Origin: Paenibacillus harenae
Lineage (GTDB): Bacteria > Bacillota > Bacilli > Paenibacillales > Paenibacillaceae
DNA: 64,000 bases
Assembly (NCBI RefSeq): GCF_030812415.1
Contig: NZ_JAUSST010000001.1
Location: 806,001-870,000, forward strand
Direction of reading: 5' to 3'
The position numbers and the translations under genes are program-made. How positions within the stretch are numbered: position 1 is the stretch's first letter; the number at the start of each line of letters is the position of its first letter. The notes below the pieces were generated by a model, which searched no databases, was not told where the DNA came from, and saw only the letters and a program-made list of their open reading frames with translations. Of this stretch, positions 25,302 through 33,276 are shown piece by piece.

Positions 25302-26085
25302 TCAAGCCCGCATTGCCTATTACATGTCCGATGAGCACAATACTGACAAAGACACGCTCCTGTTACTGCATGCCGCCTTCGCTGACCATGAGCTGTTCGA
25401 GCCACAATGGCAAGCGTTCGCTGCAGACTACCACCTCATCGCGATCGATATGCCCGGGCATGGCATCAGCAGCACGCAAGGCTCGGACGTGACGCTGAAG
25501 GATATGCCGGAGATTATCAACCTCCTGCTCACGCAGCTTCGCATAGATAAGCCGATTCATATTCTAGGCGTATCGCTCGGCTCGCTTGTCGCGCAAGCTT
25601 ATGCCGATCGGCATCCGGAGCGGGTGCGCTCCGTTATCGCTGTCGGAGGCTATTCCATTCACAAGGCTAACGAGCAAGTGCTCAAGGCGCAGCGGAAGGA
25701 AGGCTTGAGGTGGGTCTTATACGTTCTGTTATCCATGAACCGTTTCAGAGCTTACGTGACGAAGGTGTCTTGTTTCTCGGAGCAAGGCCGCGAATTGTTT
25801 AGGAGAGGGATGGACAAATTCGATCGAAGATCCTTCGCAGCCATGGCGGGAATGAATGCGCTATTCGTCAAAAGAGACAACCCCATGCCCTACCCTCTGC
25901 TCCTCCTGTCAGGAACGCATGATAGGCAGCTTGCCAAGGAAGCTGCCGCTCGATGGCATTCATGCGAGCCGAAGTCCAATCTCATCCTGCTCCCTAACGC
26001 CGGACATTGCGCGAACGTCGACGCACCCGACGAATTCAACGTACTGCTTGCCCAATTTCTATCGGCGCAGAGGACAAATCGATAA
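25273..26085 (+). CDS. Alpha/beta-hydrolase
   Basis: A 270-residue alpha/beta-hydrolase with a complete likely triad: nucleophile Ser101 (G-V-S-L-G-S), Asp217 (S-G-T-H-D) and His245 (A-G-H-C-A-N). The oxyanion region is 'LLHAAFADHELFEPQW' near 31-46. No signal peptide. ATG 25273 lies inside the end of the PadR gene and has GGGGGAG upstream, so it is translationally coupled to the regulator. Substrate unknown. Confidence 0.88.
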   Translation: MFRSRILNYNQARIAYYMSDEHNTDKDTLLLLHAAFADHELFEPQWQAFAADYHLIAIDMPGHGISSTQGSDVTLKDMPEIINLLLTQLRIDKPIHILGVSLGSLVAQAYADRHPERVRSVIAVGGYSIHKANEQVLKAQRKEGLRWVLYVLLSMNRFRAYVTKVSCFSEQGRELFRRGMDKFDRRSFAAMAGMNALFVKRDNPMPYPLLLLSGTHDRQLAKEAAARWHSCEPKSNLILLPNAGHCANVDAPDEFNVLLAQFLSAQRTNR

Positions 26086-26086
26086 C

Positions 26087-26127
26087 GAAGAGGCTGAAAC
26101 GCTTTCTTCCAAGCGTTCGGCCTCTTC
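26087..26127 (+). terminator. Terminator after the hydrolase gene
   Basis: GAAGAGGC (26087-26094) pairs with GCCTCTTC (26120-26127), extended inside by AACGCT/AGCGTT. Confidence 0.65.
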
Positions 26128-26173
26128 AGCTTCCTGCCCCTATCCGGAGCGAGTATTCAAATTCAAATTGCGC

Positions 26174-26202
26174 TTGAATTATGGACTCCGATTATCTATA
26201 AT
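26174..26202 (+). promoter_or_regulatory. SigA-type promoter of the Rrf2 gene
   Basis: TTGAAT (26174-26179) and TATAAT (26197-26202) are 17 bases apart, 55 bases before the start codon. TGGACT/AGTCCA half-sites flank the -10 region. Confidence 0.7.
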
Positions 26203-26256
26203 AGACATTGTAAGTCCACAACTAACGAAATTAGAAGCAGAAAGCAGGCGTGAATC

Positions 26257-26706
26257 ATGCAATTTGCCAAAAGCACCGGTTATGCGCTGCATGCTCTCCT
26301 TCACTTGGCCCGCTCGGAGCGCGGCCGCAATGTCGGAATTAAAGAGCTCGCTTCCATGCTGGACGTATCGGAGAGCTACCTGTCCAAGATTATGTCCAAG
26401 CTGCGTCAGGACGGCCTGCTGCGTGCCGTGACCGGAGCAAGCGGCGGCTACGAGCTTGCGAGGCCGGCCGACCAAATTACTTTTCTGGACGTCGTTCATG
26501 TTATCGAGGGGCGCCGGCATATGTTCGAATGCTTGAACGAGAATGCCCACACGCACGAGCCTGGACATGAAGCATCCTCTCATCCGTTCGGACAGGACTG
26601 TCTGATCATGCGGGTAATGAATGGCGCGGAGCGGGAGATGCACCGGTACTTGCAGCGCCATACGATTCAATCGGTGTTGGATGCTGCCGGAATGGCTCAG
26701 CGCTAA
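26257..26706 (+). CDS. Rrf2-family transcriptional regulator
   Basis: A 149-residue Rrf2 protein with the N-terminal winged helix ('KSTGYALHALLHLA', 'MLDVSESYLSKIMSKLRQDG', 'GASGGYELARP'). Only two cysteines occur in the sensor half ('F-E-C-L', 'Q-D-C-L'), not the three of IscR/NsrR-type cluster binders, so it may sense thiol redox state or a metabolite. It precedes a thioredoxin-reductase-like gene by 82 bases and probably controls it. Confidence 0.9.
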   Translation: MQFAKSTGYALHALLHLARSERGRNVGIKELASMLDVSESYLSKIMSKLRQDGLLRAVTGASGGYELARPADQITFLDVVHVIEGRRHMFECLNENAHTHEPGHEASSHPFGQDCLIMRVMNGAEREMHRYLQRHTIQSVLDAAGMAQR

Positions 26707-26788
26707 AGCAAATAATAGCTTCAAACAAGAAGTGATACGCTTCTTGCGCTTATATTATGGATATTAAAGATCCGAAAGGGAGATAAAA

Positions 26789-27703
26789 ATGGAGCAATTA
26801 TTGGATGTAGGCATTATTGGCGGAGGTCCAGCGGGATTGAGTGCAGCGCTTGTGCTTGGCAGAGCAAGAAGAAGCGTCGTCGTAATCGACGAGGGGAAGC
26901 CGCGCAATCGGGTTACGCATGAAATACATGGTTTTCTTACCCGTGACCGCACTAAACCTGCCGATTTCAGACGAATAGCACGTGAGGAAATTAGCGCCTA
27001 CCCTACTGTTCGCTTCGTCGACGACAAGGCTGCAGCCGTGACAGGCAATGATGGCCGCTTCGTGATTACGACAACGCAAGGTACGGTATACAATGTGAGA
27101 AAATTGCTTTTCGCTGTTGGCAAAAGAGATCTCCCCGTCGAGATCAACGGCTTGACTGAGGTATACGGCAAGAGCGCGTTCGTATGTCCGTATTGCGACG
27201 GCTGGGAACTTCAAGATCGACCGCTTGCCATTATCGCGAAAGGCGGCGGCGCTCATCATGTTGCGAAAGTGCTGTCCGGCTGGTCGAACCAGACCGTCAT
27301 CTGCTCGAATGGACCTGATGAGTTGACCGCTGAACAGCGCGAAGAGCTTATGAGACATAACGTTGCCATATACGATTCACCGATTCAGCTTATCGAGTCG
27401 ACTGATGGCTACGTAAGCCGGATTAAGCTTGAGGATGGCAGCGCCGTCGACTGCACCGGTATTTTCTTCGCGCCGAGGCTTGCTGCCGGATCTGACCTAC
27501 CCGATTCGCTTGGCTGTAAAATGACCGAAACCGGCACTGTCGTCGCCGACGGCTTCGGCAAAACAAGTGTCGCTGGCGTATATAGCGCAGGAGACGCCGC
27601 AACGGAGCTGTATCAAGCCATTACCGCAGCATCGCTAGGATCGCTAGCGGCGGTTAGCATTAACGGCGAGCTTATTACTGAAGCTTGGGAGAAACTCGGT
27701 TAA
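26789..27703 (+). CDS. Thioredoxin-reductase-like FAD-dependent oxidoreductase
   Basis: A 304-residue flavoprotein. The FAD-binding motif 'GIIGGGPAGLSAALVLGRA' is at the N-terminus, the redox pair C-P-Y-C (followed by D-G-W-E) is near residue 133, and the C-terminal 'GVYSAGDAA' closes the FAD site. The NADPH part is atypical: where thioredoxin reductases have G-G-G-D-S-A-x-E-E and H-R-R, this has 'AKGGGAHHVAKV' and no H-R-R. That resembles dithiol oxidases of the GliT/HlmI kind, which use oxygen instead. AAAGGGAG precedes the ATG. It follows the Rrf2 regulator. Confidence 0.85.
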   Translation: MEQLLDVGIIGGGPAGLSAALVLGRARRSVVVIDEGKPRNRVTHEIHGFLTRDRTKPADFRRIAREEISAYPTVRFVDDKAAAVTGNDGRFVITTTQGTVYNVRKLLFAVGKRDLPVEINGLTEVYGKSAFVCPYCDGWELQDRPLAIIAKGGGAHHVAKVLSGWSNQTVICSNGPDELTAEQREELMRHNVAIYDSPIQLIESTDGYVSRIKLEDGSAVDCTGIFFAPRLAAGSDLPDSLGCKMTETGTVVADGFGKTSVAGVYSAGDAATELYQAITAASLGSLAAVSINGELITEAWEKLG

Positions 27704-27762
27704 TGGCCGTCGTTAGATCAAAAATCTAAATATTTTGGGCTAATAACAAAACATTGTTGGGG

Positions 27763-27808
27763 TTTACTGGGCAGCGTTATTTGATAAAATAAGGAGGAAA
27801 ACGTTTTC
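27763..27808 (+). promoter_or_regulatory. Promoter and cre-like operator of the GH43 gene
   Basis: TTTACT (27763-27768) and TAAAAT (27785-27790) are 16 bases apart. The perfect palindrome GAAAACGTTTTC (27797-27808) follows at about +1 to +12, matching a CcpA or other LacI-family operator placed to block transcription. Confidence 0.55.
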
Positions 27809-27838
27809 TTGAACTAAGGAACTCACTAGGAGGATACG

Positions 27839-28807
27839 ATGACTGAACCGAACAAGCCTTTAGTAACCCATATCTATACCGCTGACCCCTCTGCCCATGT
27901 TTTCGAAGGCAAGCTCTATATTTATCCTTCCCATGATCTCGATCACGAAATGACTTCCAATGACAACGGCGACCAATACGATATGGAAGATTACCATGTC
28001 CTCTCGCTGGATGACGTCGACTCCGAGTGCGTCGATCATGGCGAGGCGCTTCACGTCAAGGACGTGCCTTGGGCCAAAAAGCAAATGTGGGCGCCTGATG
28101 CGGCTTATCGCAACAATACGTATTATTTGTTTTTCCCGGCGAGAGACCATGACGATATATTCAGACTGGGCGTAGCGACGAGCGCTTCCCCTGCCGGACC
28201 GTTCACCCCGCAGCCGGACTATATTCCTGGCAGCTTCAGCATTGATCCGGCCGTCTTCATCGACGAAGACGACAAGGCATACATATATTTTGGCGGACTA
28301 TGGGGCGGACAGCTAGAGAAATGGCAGACGGGTTCGTTTGTACCGGATGCGGAAGGCCCCGCGGCTTCCGAACCGGCGCTTGGTCCGATCGTTGCCGAGC
28401 TTAATGAGGATATGCTGACGTTCAAGAGCGAGCCGAAGCAAATTTCGATCGTTGACGAAGATGGCAATCCGATCGTGGCGGGCGACGAGGATCGCAGATA
28501 TTTTGAAGGGCCATGGGTCCATAAGTATAACGGTTACTACTACTTATCCTACTCTACGGGAACGACGCATAAGATCGTATACGCGATCAGCAAAGATCCT
28601 CAAGGACCTTATGTATACCAAGGAACGATCCTGACTCCTGTCTTGGGCTGGACGACGCATCACTCGATCGTGCAATTCAACGAGAAGTGGTACCTATTCT
28701 ATCATGACTGCTCGTTGTCGGGCGGTGCGGATAACAAGCGCAGCGTCAAGTTCACCGAGCTGCACTATAACGAGGACGGCACGATTCAGACGATTCAATA
28801 CGAGTGA
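27839..28807 (+). CDS. GH43 glycosidase (arabinofuranosidase/xylosidase type)
   Basis: A 322-residue five-bladed beta-propeller enzyme without a signal peptide, so probably cytoplasmic. The three catalytic acids are visible: Asp16 ('TADPSA'), Asp136 ('SIDPAVF') and Glu223 ('YFEGPW'). GH43 enzymes of this length remove arabinose or xylose from short oligosaccharides with inversion; the exact linkage cannot be told. AGGAGG precedes the ATG, and a cre-like palindrome lies upstream. It shares a terminator with ilvB. Confidence 0.92.
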   Translation: MTEPNKPLVTHIYTADPSAHVFEGKLYIYPSHDLDHEMTSNDNGDQYDMEDYHVLSLDDVDSECVDHGEALHVKDVPWAKKQMWAPDAAYRNNTYYLFFPARDHDDIFRLGVATSASPAGPFTPQPDYIPGSFSIDPAVFIDEDDKAYIYFGGLWGGQLEKWQTGSFVPDAEGPAASEPALGPIVAELNEDMLTFKSEPKQISIVDEDGNPIVAGDEDRRYFEGPWVHKYNGYYYLSYSTGTTHKIVYAISKDPQGPYVYQGTILTPVLGWTTHHSIVQFNEKWYLFYHDCSLSGGADNKRSVKFTELHYNEDGTIQTIQYE

Positions 28808-28814
28808 AAACAAG

Positions 28815-28855
28815 AAACGCAAGCGTACGGCTTTCGCAGCCATACACTTGCGTTT
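28815..28855. terminator. Bidirectional terminator between GH43 and ilvB genes
   Basis: AAACGCAAG (28815-28823) pairs with CTTGCGTTT (28847-28855); an inner GGCT/AGCC stem lies in the loop. Confidence 0.8.
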
Positions 28856-28894
28856 ATTCGTAAAATCATACGGAGAAAGACAACGTCGTTACCA

Positions 28895-30634
28895 TTATGA
28901 ATCGAAGTTCCCGAGCAGCATTTGATCGAGCGTCGTGCCGCCAAGCACCATCGGATATACATTCTCGTCCGAAGGAACAACGAACTCCAGCAGGACAGGA
29001 CCAGGCGTAGCCAGCGCTTCCTGCCATATGCGCTCGGCTTCTTCCTTCGTGCTCGCTCTAAGCCCCTTAACGCCGTAAGCATCGGCAAGCATAACGAAAT
29101 CCGGACTGCCTGCAAGGTCGATCTGGCTGAAGCGTTTGTCGTACATAAGCTCCTGCTGCTGCTTAACCATGCCGAGCACTTGATTGTTAATCACGACAAT
29201 CTTGACCGGAATTTGATGAATCGCGCATATAGCGAGCTCCTGCGCGCACATTTGCATCCCGCCATCGCCATTGATCGAAACGACAAGCCGGCGAGGGTTG
29301 CCGATCTGGGCGCCGATAGCCGACGGGAATCCGAAGCCCATCGTACCGAAGCCTCCCGATGTGATGAGCGAACGCGGGTATTTGAACTTATAGAACTGCG
29401 CCGTCCACATCTGATGCTGGCCGACATCGGTCGTAATAATCGCTTCACCGCCCGTGGTATCGTTAATCATCTCTATGACGTATTGCGGCTTCAACACCCG
29501 TTCGGAATCCGCATAACGCAGCGGATGCGCGCTCATGCTAAGCTTCAGTTCTTCAATCCAACGGTCCGATTTGGCTCTGCGAGCGCTCGGATTGGCGTAG
29601 TTCAACACCTCTTTCACATCGCCGATACAGGCAATGTCGGTTTTGACGATTTTGCCGATCTCCGCCGGGTCGATATCGATATGCGCAATTCGTTTCGCTT
29701 GCGGCGCGAAGCCGTCCACCTTCATCGTTACCCGATCGTCGAATCTGGAGCCAATGGACAAAATAAGATCAGCTTGTTGAATTGCCATGTTGGCCGTAAA
29801 TGTGCCGTGATGACCGGGCATGCCAAGCCATAGCTCATGCGCGCTTGGAAATGCGCCCAGCCCAAGCAGCGTCGTCGCAACGGGCATGCGGGTTCGCTCG
29901 GCGAATGCCAGCAGTTCATCCGCTGCGCTTGCATATACGACTCCGCCCCCGGCTATAATTACCGGCCGCTCCGACTCGCTAATCGCTTGCAGCAATTCAT
30001 CCACACCCATCGGATCAATGTCTGTTACGGCCTCATATCCCCGAATATCGATGCCGGAGGAGTACGGCTCGTATTGCAGCTTCTGATTGGATACGTCCTT
30101 CGGTATATCGATCAGCACCGGCCCTCTCCTGCCGCTGCTCGCAAGATGAAACGCCTCATGAACGATGCGAGGCAGCTCTTGCGCGTCGCTAACATAGTAG
30201 CTATGCTTCGTGATCGGCATCGTGATCGATAGAATATCCGCCTCTTGGAACGCATCCGAGCCTTTGAGCGACTGGAACACGTTTGCCGTTATAATAACGA
30301 GCGGAACGGAATCCATATGAGCGGTCGCAATGCCCGTAACGAGGTTCGTCGCCCCGGGACCGGAGGTCGCGAGACAGACGCCTGTTTTTCCCGTCGAGCG
30401 GGCGTAGCCATCCGCCGCATGGACAGCGCCTTGCTCATGCCGAGTCAGAATATGTTTGAAGTCCGGATTGCCTACCATTGCGTCGTAGATGTAAAGCGCG
30501 CTTCCTCCGGGATAACCGAATACGCAATCTACGCCCTCTGCCTGCAGGCAGCGCAGCAGCGCCTCCGAGCCTGTAATGAAATCCGTTGCCGTTACCTTCG
30601 CCTTATCTTTCGACATTATTCTGCGTTCGTTCAT
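28895..30634 (-). CDS. ilvB: Acetolactate synthase large subunit
   Basis: A 579-residue thiamine-diphosphate enzyme for the first common step of valine and leucine synthesis (and the matching isoleucine step). Visible features are the catalytic Glu67 ('TRHEQGAVHAADGYAR'), 'RRGPVLIDIPKDV', the FAD-region 'GSRFDDRVT', the TPP/Mg motif 'GDGG...NNQVLGMVKQQQ', and the end 'NVYPMVLGGTTLDQML'. ATG 30634 has GGAGGG 9 bases upstream. No ilvN, ilvC or leu gene follows; the next gene is convergent. Three T-box leaders stand in front, so expression depends on uncharged tRNA. Confidence 0.95.
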   Translation of the reverse strand: MNERRIMSKDKAKVTATDFITGSEALLRCLQAEGVDCVFGYPGGSALYIYDAMVGNPDFKHILTRHEQGAVHAADGYARSTGKTGVCLATSGPGATNLVTGIATAHMDSVPLVIITANVFQSLKGSDAFQEADILSITMPITKHSYYVSDAQELPRIVHEAFHLASSGRRGPVLIDIPKDVSNQKLQYEPYSSGIDIRGYEAVTDIDPMGVDELLQAISESERPVIIAGGGVVYASAADELLAFAERTRMPVATTLLGLGAFPSAHELWLGMPGHHGTFTANMAIQQADLILSIGSRFDDRVTMKVDGFAPQAKRIAHIDIDPAEIGKIVKTDIACIGDVKEVLNYANPSARRAKSDRWIEELKLSMSAHPLRYADSERVLKPQYVIEMINDTTGGEAIITTDVGQHQMWTAQFYKFKYPRSLITSGGFGTMGFGFPSAIGAQIGNPRRLVVSINGDGGMQMCAQELAICAIHQIPVKIVVINNQVLGMVKQQQELMYDKRFSQIDLAGSPDFVMLADAYGVKGLRASTKEEAERIWQEALATPGPVLLEFVVPSDENVYPMVLGGTTLDQMLLGNFDS

Positions 30635-30667
30635 TCCAATCCCTCCGCTTGTTTATTTTGTTGAAAA

Positions 30668-30987
30668 TAAATAACCCCTCTCCTCCCCTGGCGCCAGCAT
30701 GCGCTGACTAGCCAAAGGGACGAAAGGGGTTAGCTTTTCGTGGTACCACCCTGATTTGCCGAAATGTTGCCATCCCAGCCTCATGAGACAAGACATTCGT
30801 CTTGTCTGCCGCACGTTAACGTGTGCCATTCCGATTGAGTCTACTCACCGTAAAATACGCCGTGCGTATTCCGGCTTTCCTTCAACAGCTCCGAGACGAC
30901 CGTCTACGTGCCTGATGGCAAAGGTTGCACCGTTCCCTCTGCTCTCTGTAACATAAGGCACTCGTATCCGCTTCTCTTCATCGCTTA
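30668..30987 (-). promoter_or_regulatory. T-box riboswitch, unit C (nearest ilvB)
   Basis: A complete T-box leader read on the minus strand: Stem I from about 30987 with AGAGAGC distal loop, invariant GUCGUCUCGGAG on the 3' side of the specifier loop, T-box core AGGGUGGUACCACG (30752-30739), and a terminator with AACCCC/GGGGTT arms (30731-30673) and T-rich tail. The UGGU bulge fits a tRNA with discriminator A. The likely specifier is GUC (Val), by alignment of the loop; CUC is the alternative. Confidence 0.88.
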
Positions 30988-31014
30988 TTGCTATCGATTT
31001 CACCTATATAAATA

Positions 31015-31341
31015 ATAAAAAAACCCTTTCATCCATTGGCGTCAGCATATAGCTGCCAAGCCAAAGGGACGAAAGGGATTATCTTCTCGCGGTACCACCC
31101 TGCTTTGCCGAAATGTTGCCACTTCAGCCTCATGAGACAAGACGACCGCCTTGTCTGCCGCACGCTAACGTGTGCCAATCCGGTTGAGTCTACTCGCTCG
31201 CCTCGCTGCGACTTGACAGCAGAGTATCGCTTTCCTTCAACAGCTCCGAGACGACAACGTACAGGGCTTTATGGCAAAGGTTGCAGCATTCCCCTTGCTC
31301 TCTGGGCATAAGCCTTTGTACTTCTTCTCTTCAACGCTTCA
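31015..31341 (-). promoter_or_regulatory. T-box riboswitch, unit B (middle)
   Basis: Second tandem leader with the same parts: Stem I from about 31341, distal AGAGAGC, GUCGUCUCGGAG, T-box core GGGUGGUACCGCG (31100-31088) and its own terminator (31080-31021) followed by a long T/A run. The helix next to the specifier loop (GUAC/GUAC) differs from those in A and C, while the loop itself is identical. Confidence 0.88.
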
Positions 31342-31372
31342 TTATATCGTTCTTATTTCCTTAAAATGCAAC

Positions 31373-31700
31373 AAACCCCTTCCATCCGATGGCGACAGCA
31401 TGCGCTGCCAAAGCCAAAGGGACGAAAGGGGTTAACTTTTCGCGGTACCACCCGGATTCACCGAAATCTTGCGATTCCGGCCTCATGAGGCAAGTCGAAC
31501 CTTGCCTGCCGCACGTTAACGTGTGCCAATCCGCTTGAGTCTACTCGCCGTCAAATGCGCCTGCGCACGCCGCACGGTTTTCCTTCAATAGCTCCGAGAC
31601 GACGACCCACCAGGCTTAAGGCAAAGGTTCCAGCAATCCCCTTGCTCTCTGGACATAAAGCACTTCGTAGTCCTTCTCATCAACGCTTTTATCGAAAATT
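31373..31700 (-). promoter_or_regulatory. T-box riboswitch, unit A (promoter-proximal)
   Basis: First leader after the promoter: Stem I from about 31690, distal AGAGAGC, GUCGUCUCGGAG, T-box core GGGUGGUACCGCG (31453-31441), terminator 31434-31373. All three units keep an independent antiterminator/terminator pair, so ilvB mRNA needs three successive readthrough decisions. Confidence 0.88.
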
Positions 31701-31706
31701 TTCATC

Positions 31707-31735
31707 ATCATATCACAACGAACCGCGCATTTCAA
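31707..31735 (-). promoter_or_regulatory. SigA promoter of the T-box/ilvB transcript
   Basis: On the minus strand TTGAAA (31735-31730) and TATGAT (31712-31707) are 17 bases apart. It is the only strong promoter seen before the three leaders and lies 22 bases behind the preceding gene. Confidence 0.8.
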
Positions 31736-31756
31736 TGCTCAATCTCAGAGTTTGGG

Positions 31757-32935
31757 CTATGCCGAATATTCCATTTTGTTCTTTACCCCCGGCTGCTTAG
31801 GCCTCGCGGCGGAGTATTGAAGAATTAAGCATGCAACGGCAAATACAGCCATCAAAATAAAGCCCAAATTGTATCCTCCCGTCGCATCCTTGACCATTCC
31901 GAGCACAATCGGCGGAAAAAATCCGCCTATGCCTCCCGCAGCCCCGACAAATCCCGTAACTGCGCCCGTGTTGCCGGAAGACACTTCCGGCACCATCTTG
32001 AACACGGCTCCGTTCCCCAATCCAAGCAGCATTGAAAGCAATAAGCATATAATGCTGAAGTTAACGAAATGCTCAAGAGCGATAGATAATAGAAGCGCGG
32101 AGGCTCCTATCCCGATAAAAACAACCATCAATACTTTCTTGCTGCCGAACCGGTCCGCCAAATAGCCGCCAGCAGGACGAATCAGCGTCGCGGCAAGGAC
32201 AAAGCCAGCCGTTCGAAGTCCTGCGTCGATCGCGTTAAGCTGGAACAGTTCGATAAGAAGCGTAGGCAAATAAACGCTGAAGGCGACAAATCCGCCGAAA
32301 GTCAAAAAATAAAATATCGATAAATGCCAAGTCGATTTTTGCTTCGTTACGGACAACGATTGCCTGAGCGTCTTTCGTTCCGTCTTGTTTGGTGAATCTT
32401 TCGTAAACGCATAGAATACGAACGCCATAACCGTTATGCAGACCGCCAAGCCGAAAAACACCCAGCTTATTCCGAATTTCTCAGAAACCGTCGGAATCAA
32501 AAAGTTCGCTCCCGCACTTCCCAAATTCCCGAGTCCGGCAATGCCCAATATAAAGCCCTGCTTGTGCGGAGGATACCATTTGGATACGAAAGTCAACGAA
32601 ATAGCAAAGGTTGATCCCGCCATTCCGATAAATAAAGCGCATAAGAGCATCCATGCATATGAGCCGACAAAACCGGCCGCAACCATGGGTAAAATTAAGA
32701 ACAGCATCGTAATCGTAAATACTTTCCTGCCGCCAAGCCGATCCGTTACGATGCCCATGGGTATGCGCATTATCGATCCGAGCAGAACGGGCGTCGATAC
32801 GAGCACGCTCTTTTCCAACGTACTGAGGTCGTACAGCTGTTGAAGCTGTCCGGCGATGGGCGAAAACACCGACCAGATCATAAAGGATACCGTCATTGCC
32901 AAGGTTGATAATACTAGCGCTTTTGTTTGATTCAT
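31757..32935 (-). CDS. NarK-like MFS nitrate/nitrite transporter
   Basis: A 392-residue, 12-helix MFS protein. The nitrate/nitrite porter signatures are present: 'GMAGSTFAISLTFVSKWYPP' with 'GIAGLGNLGSAGAN' following, and the second glycine motif 'TGFVGAAGGIGGFFPP'. Substrate arginine occurs in 'MRIPMG'. ATG 32935 is favoured because AAGGA lies 7-8 bases upstream; the ATG at 32941 is too close. No nitrate reductase gene is in the window. It is the gene before ilvB but has its own transcription unit. Confidence 0.88.
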   Translation of the reverse strand: MNQTKALVLSTLAMTVSFMIWSVFSPIAGQLQQLYDLSTLEKSVLVSTPVLLGSIMRIPMGIVTDRLGGRKVFTITMLFLILPMVAAGFVGSYAWMLLCALFIGMAGSTFAISLTFVSKWYPPHKQGFILGIAGLGNLGSAGANFLIPTVSEKFGISWVFFGLAVCITVMAFVFYAFTKDSPNKTERKTLRQSLSVTKQKSTWHLSIFYFLTFGGFVAFSVYLPTLLIELFQLNAIDAGLRTAGFVLAATLIRPAGGYLADRFGSKKVLMVVFIGIGASALLLSIALEHFVNFSIICLLLSMLLGLGNGAVFKMVPEVSSGNTGAVTGFVGAAGGIGGFFPPIVLGMVKDATGGYNLGFILMAVFAVACLILQYSAARPKQPGVKNKMEYSA

Positions 32936-33196
32936 AACCATGTCCTTCTCTCTTCGATTGTTTCACATAAGATGAATTTATAACTTTCATCATACGTTAT
33001 GTATACTGACGCAAAAAGGTATAATATTAAATTACCTCATTTTTACGAATATCTCAATATGTTTATGTAAGGAAATTTAACATTTAAAACAAATCAGAAG
33101 AGAAAACGGGGATTTCAGGAAAGTTTGTTCGATATTTCACGTGATTCCCTTCGACAAGCACGAACAATGCCAGCTTCGCGCGTACCAAGATATAAC
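32936..33196. other. AT-rich promoter region of the NarK-like gene
   Basis: A 260-base noncoding stretch. A minus-strand -10-like TATGAT lies at 32994-32989. No gene, repeat or RNA motif was recognised. Confidence 0.45.
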
Positions 33197-33230
33197 AAAA
33201 AGGCGCTTCCCCAGTAAGGAAGCGCCTTTT
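33197..33230 (-). terminator. Terminator after the MarR gene
   Basis: AAAAGGCGCTTCC and GGAAGCGCCTTTT form a 13-base stem; T-run follows in the minus direction. Confidence 0.85.
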
Positions 33231-33276
33231 CTCATAAGATTTTCGCGTCACCTATTGTTACATATAGGTGAATGTA

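Noticed and set aside
30660..31740. Short repeats taken at first as an interspersed repeat or CRISPR-like array
   Set aside because: Each 330-base unit holds the T-box core, Stem I and terminator; there are no short spacers between identical repeats.
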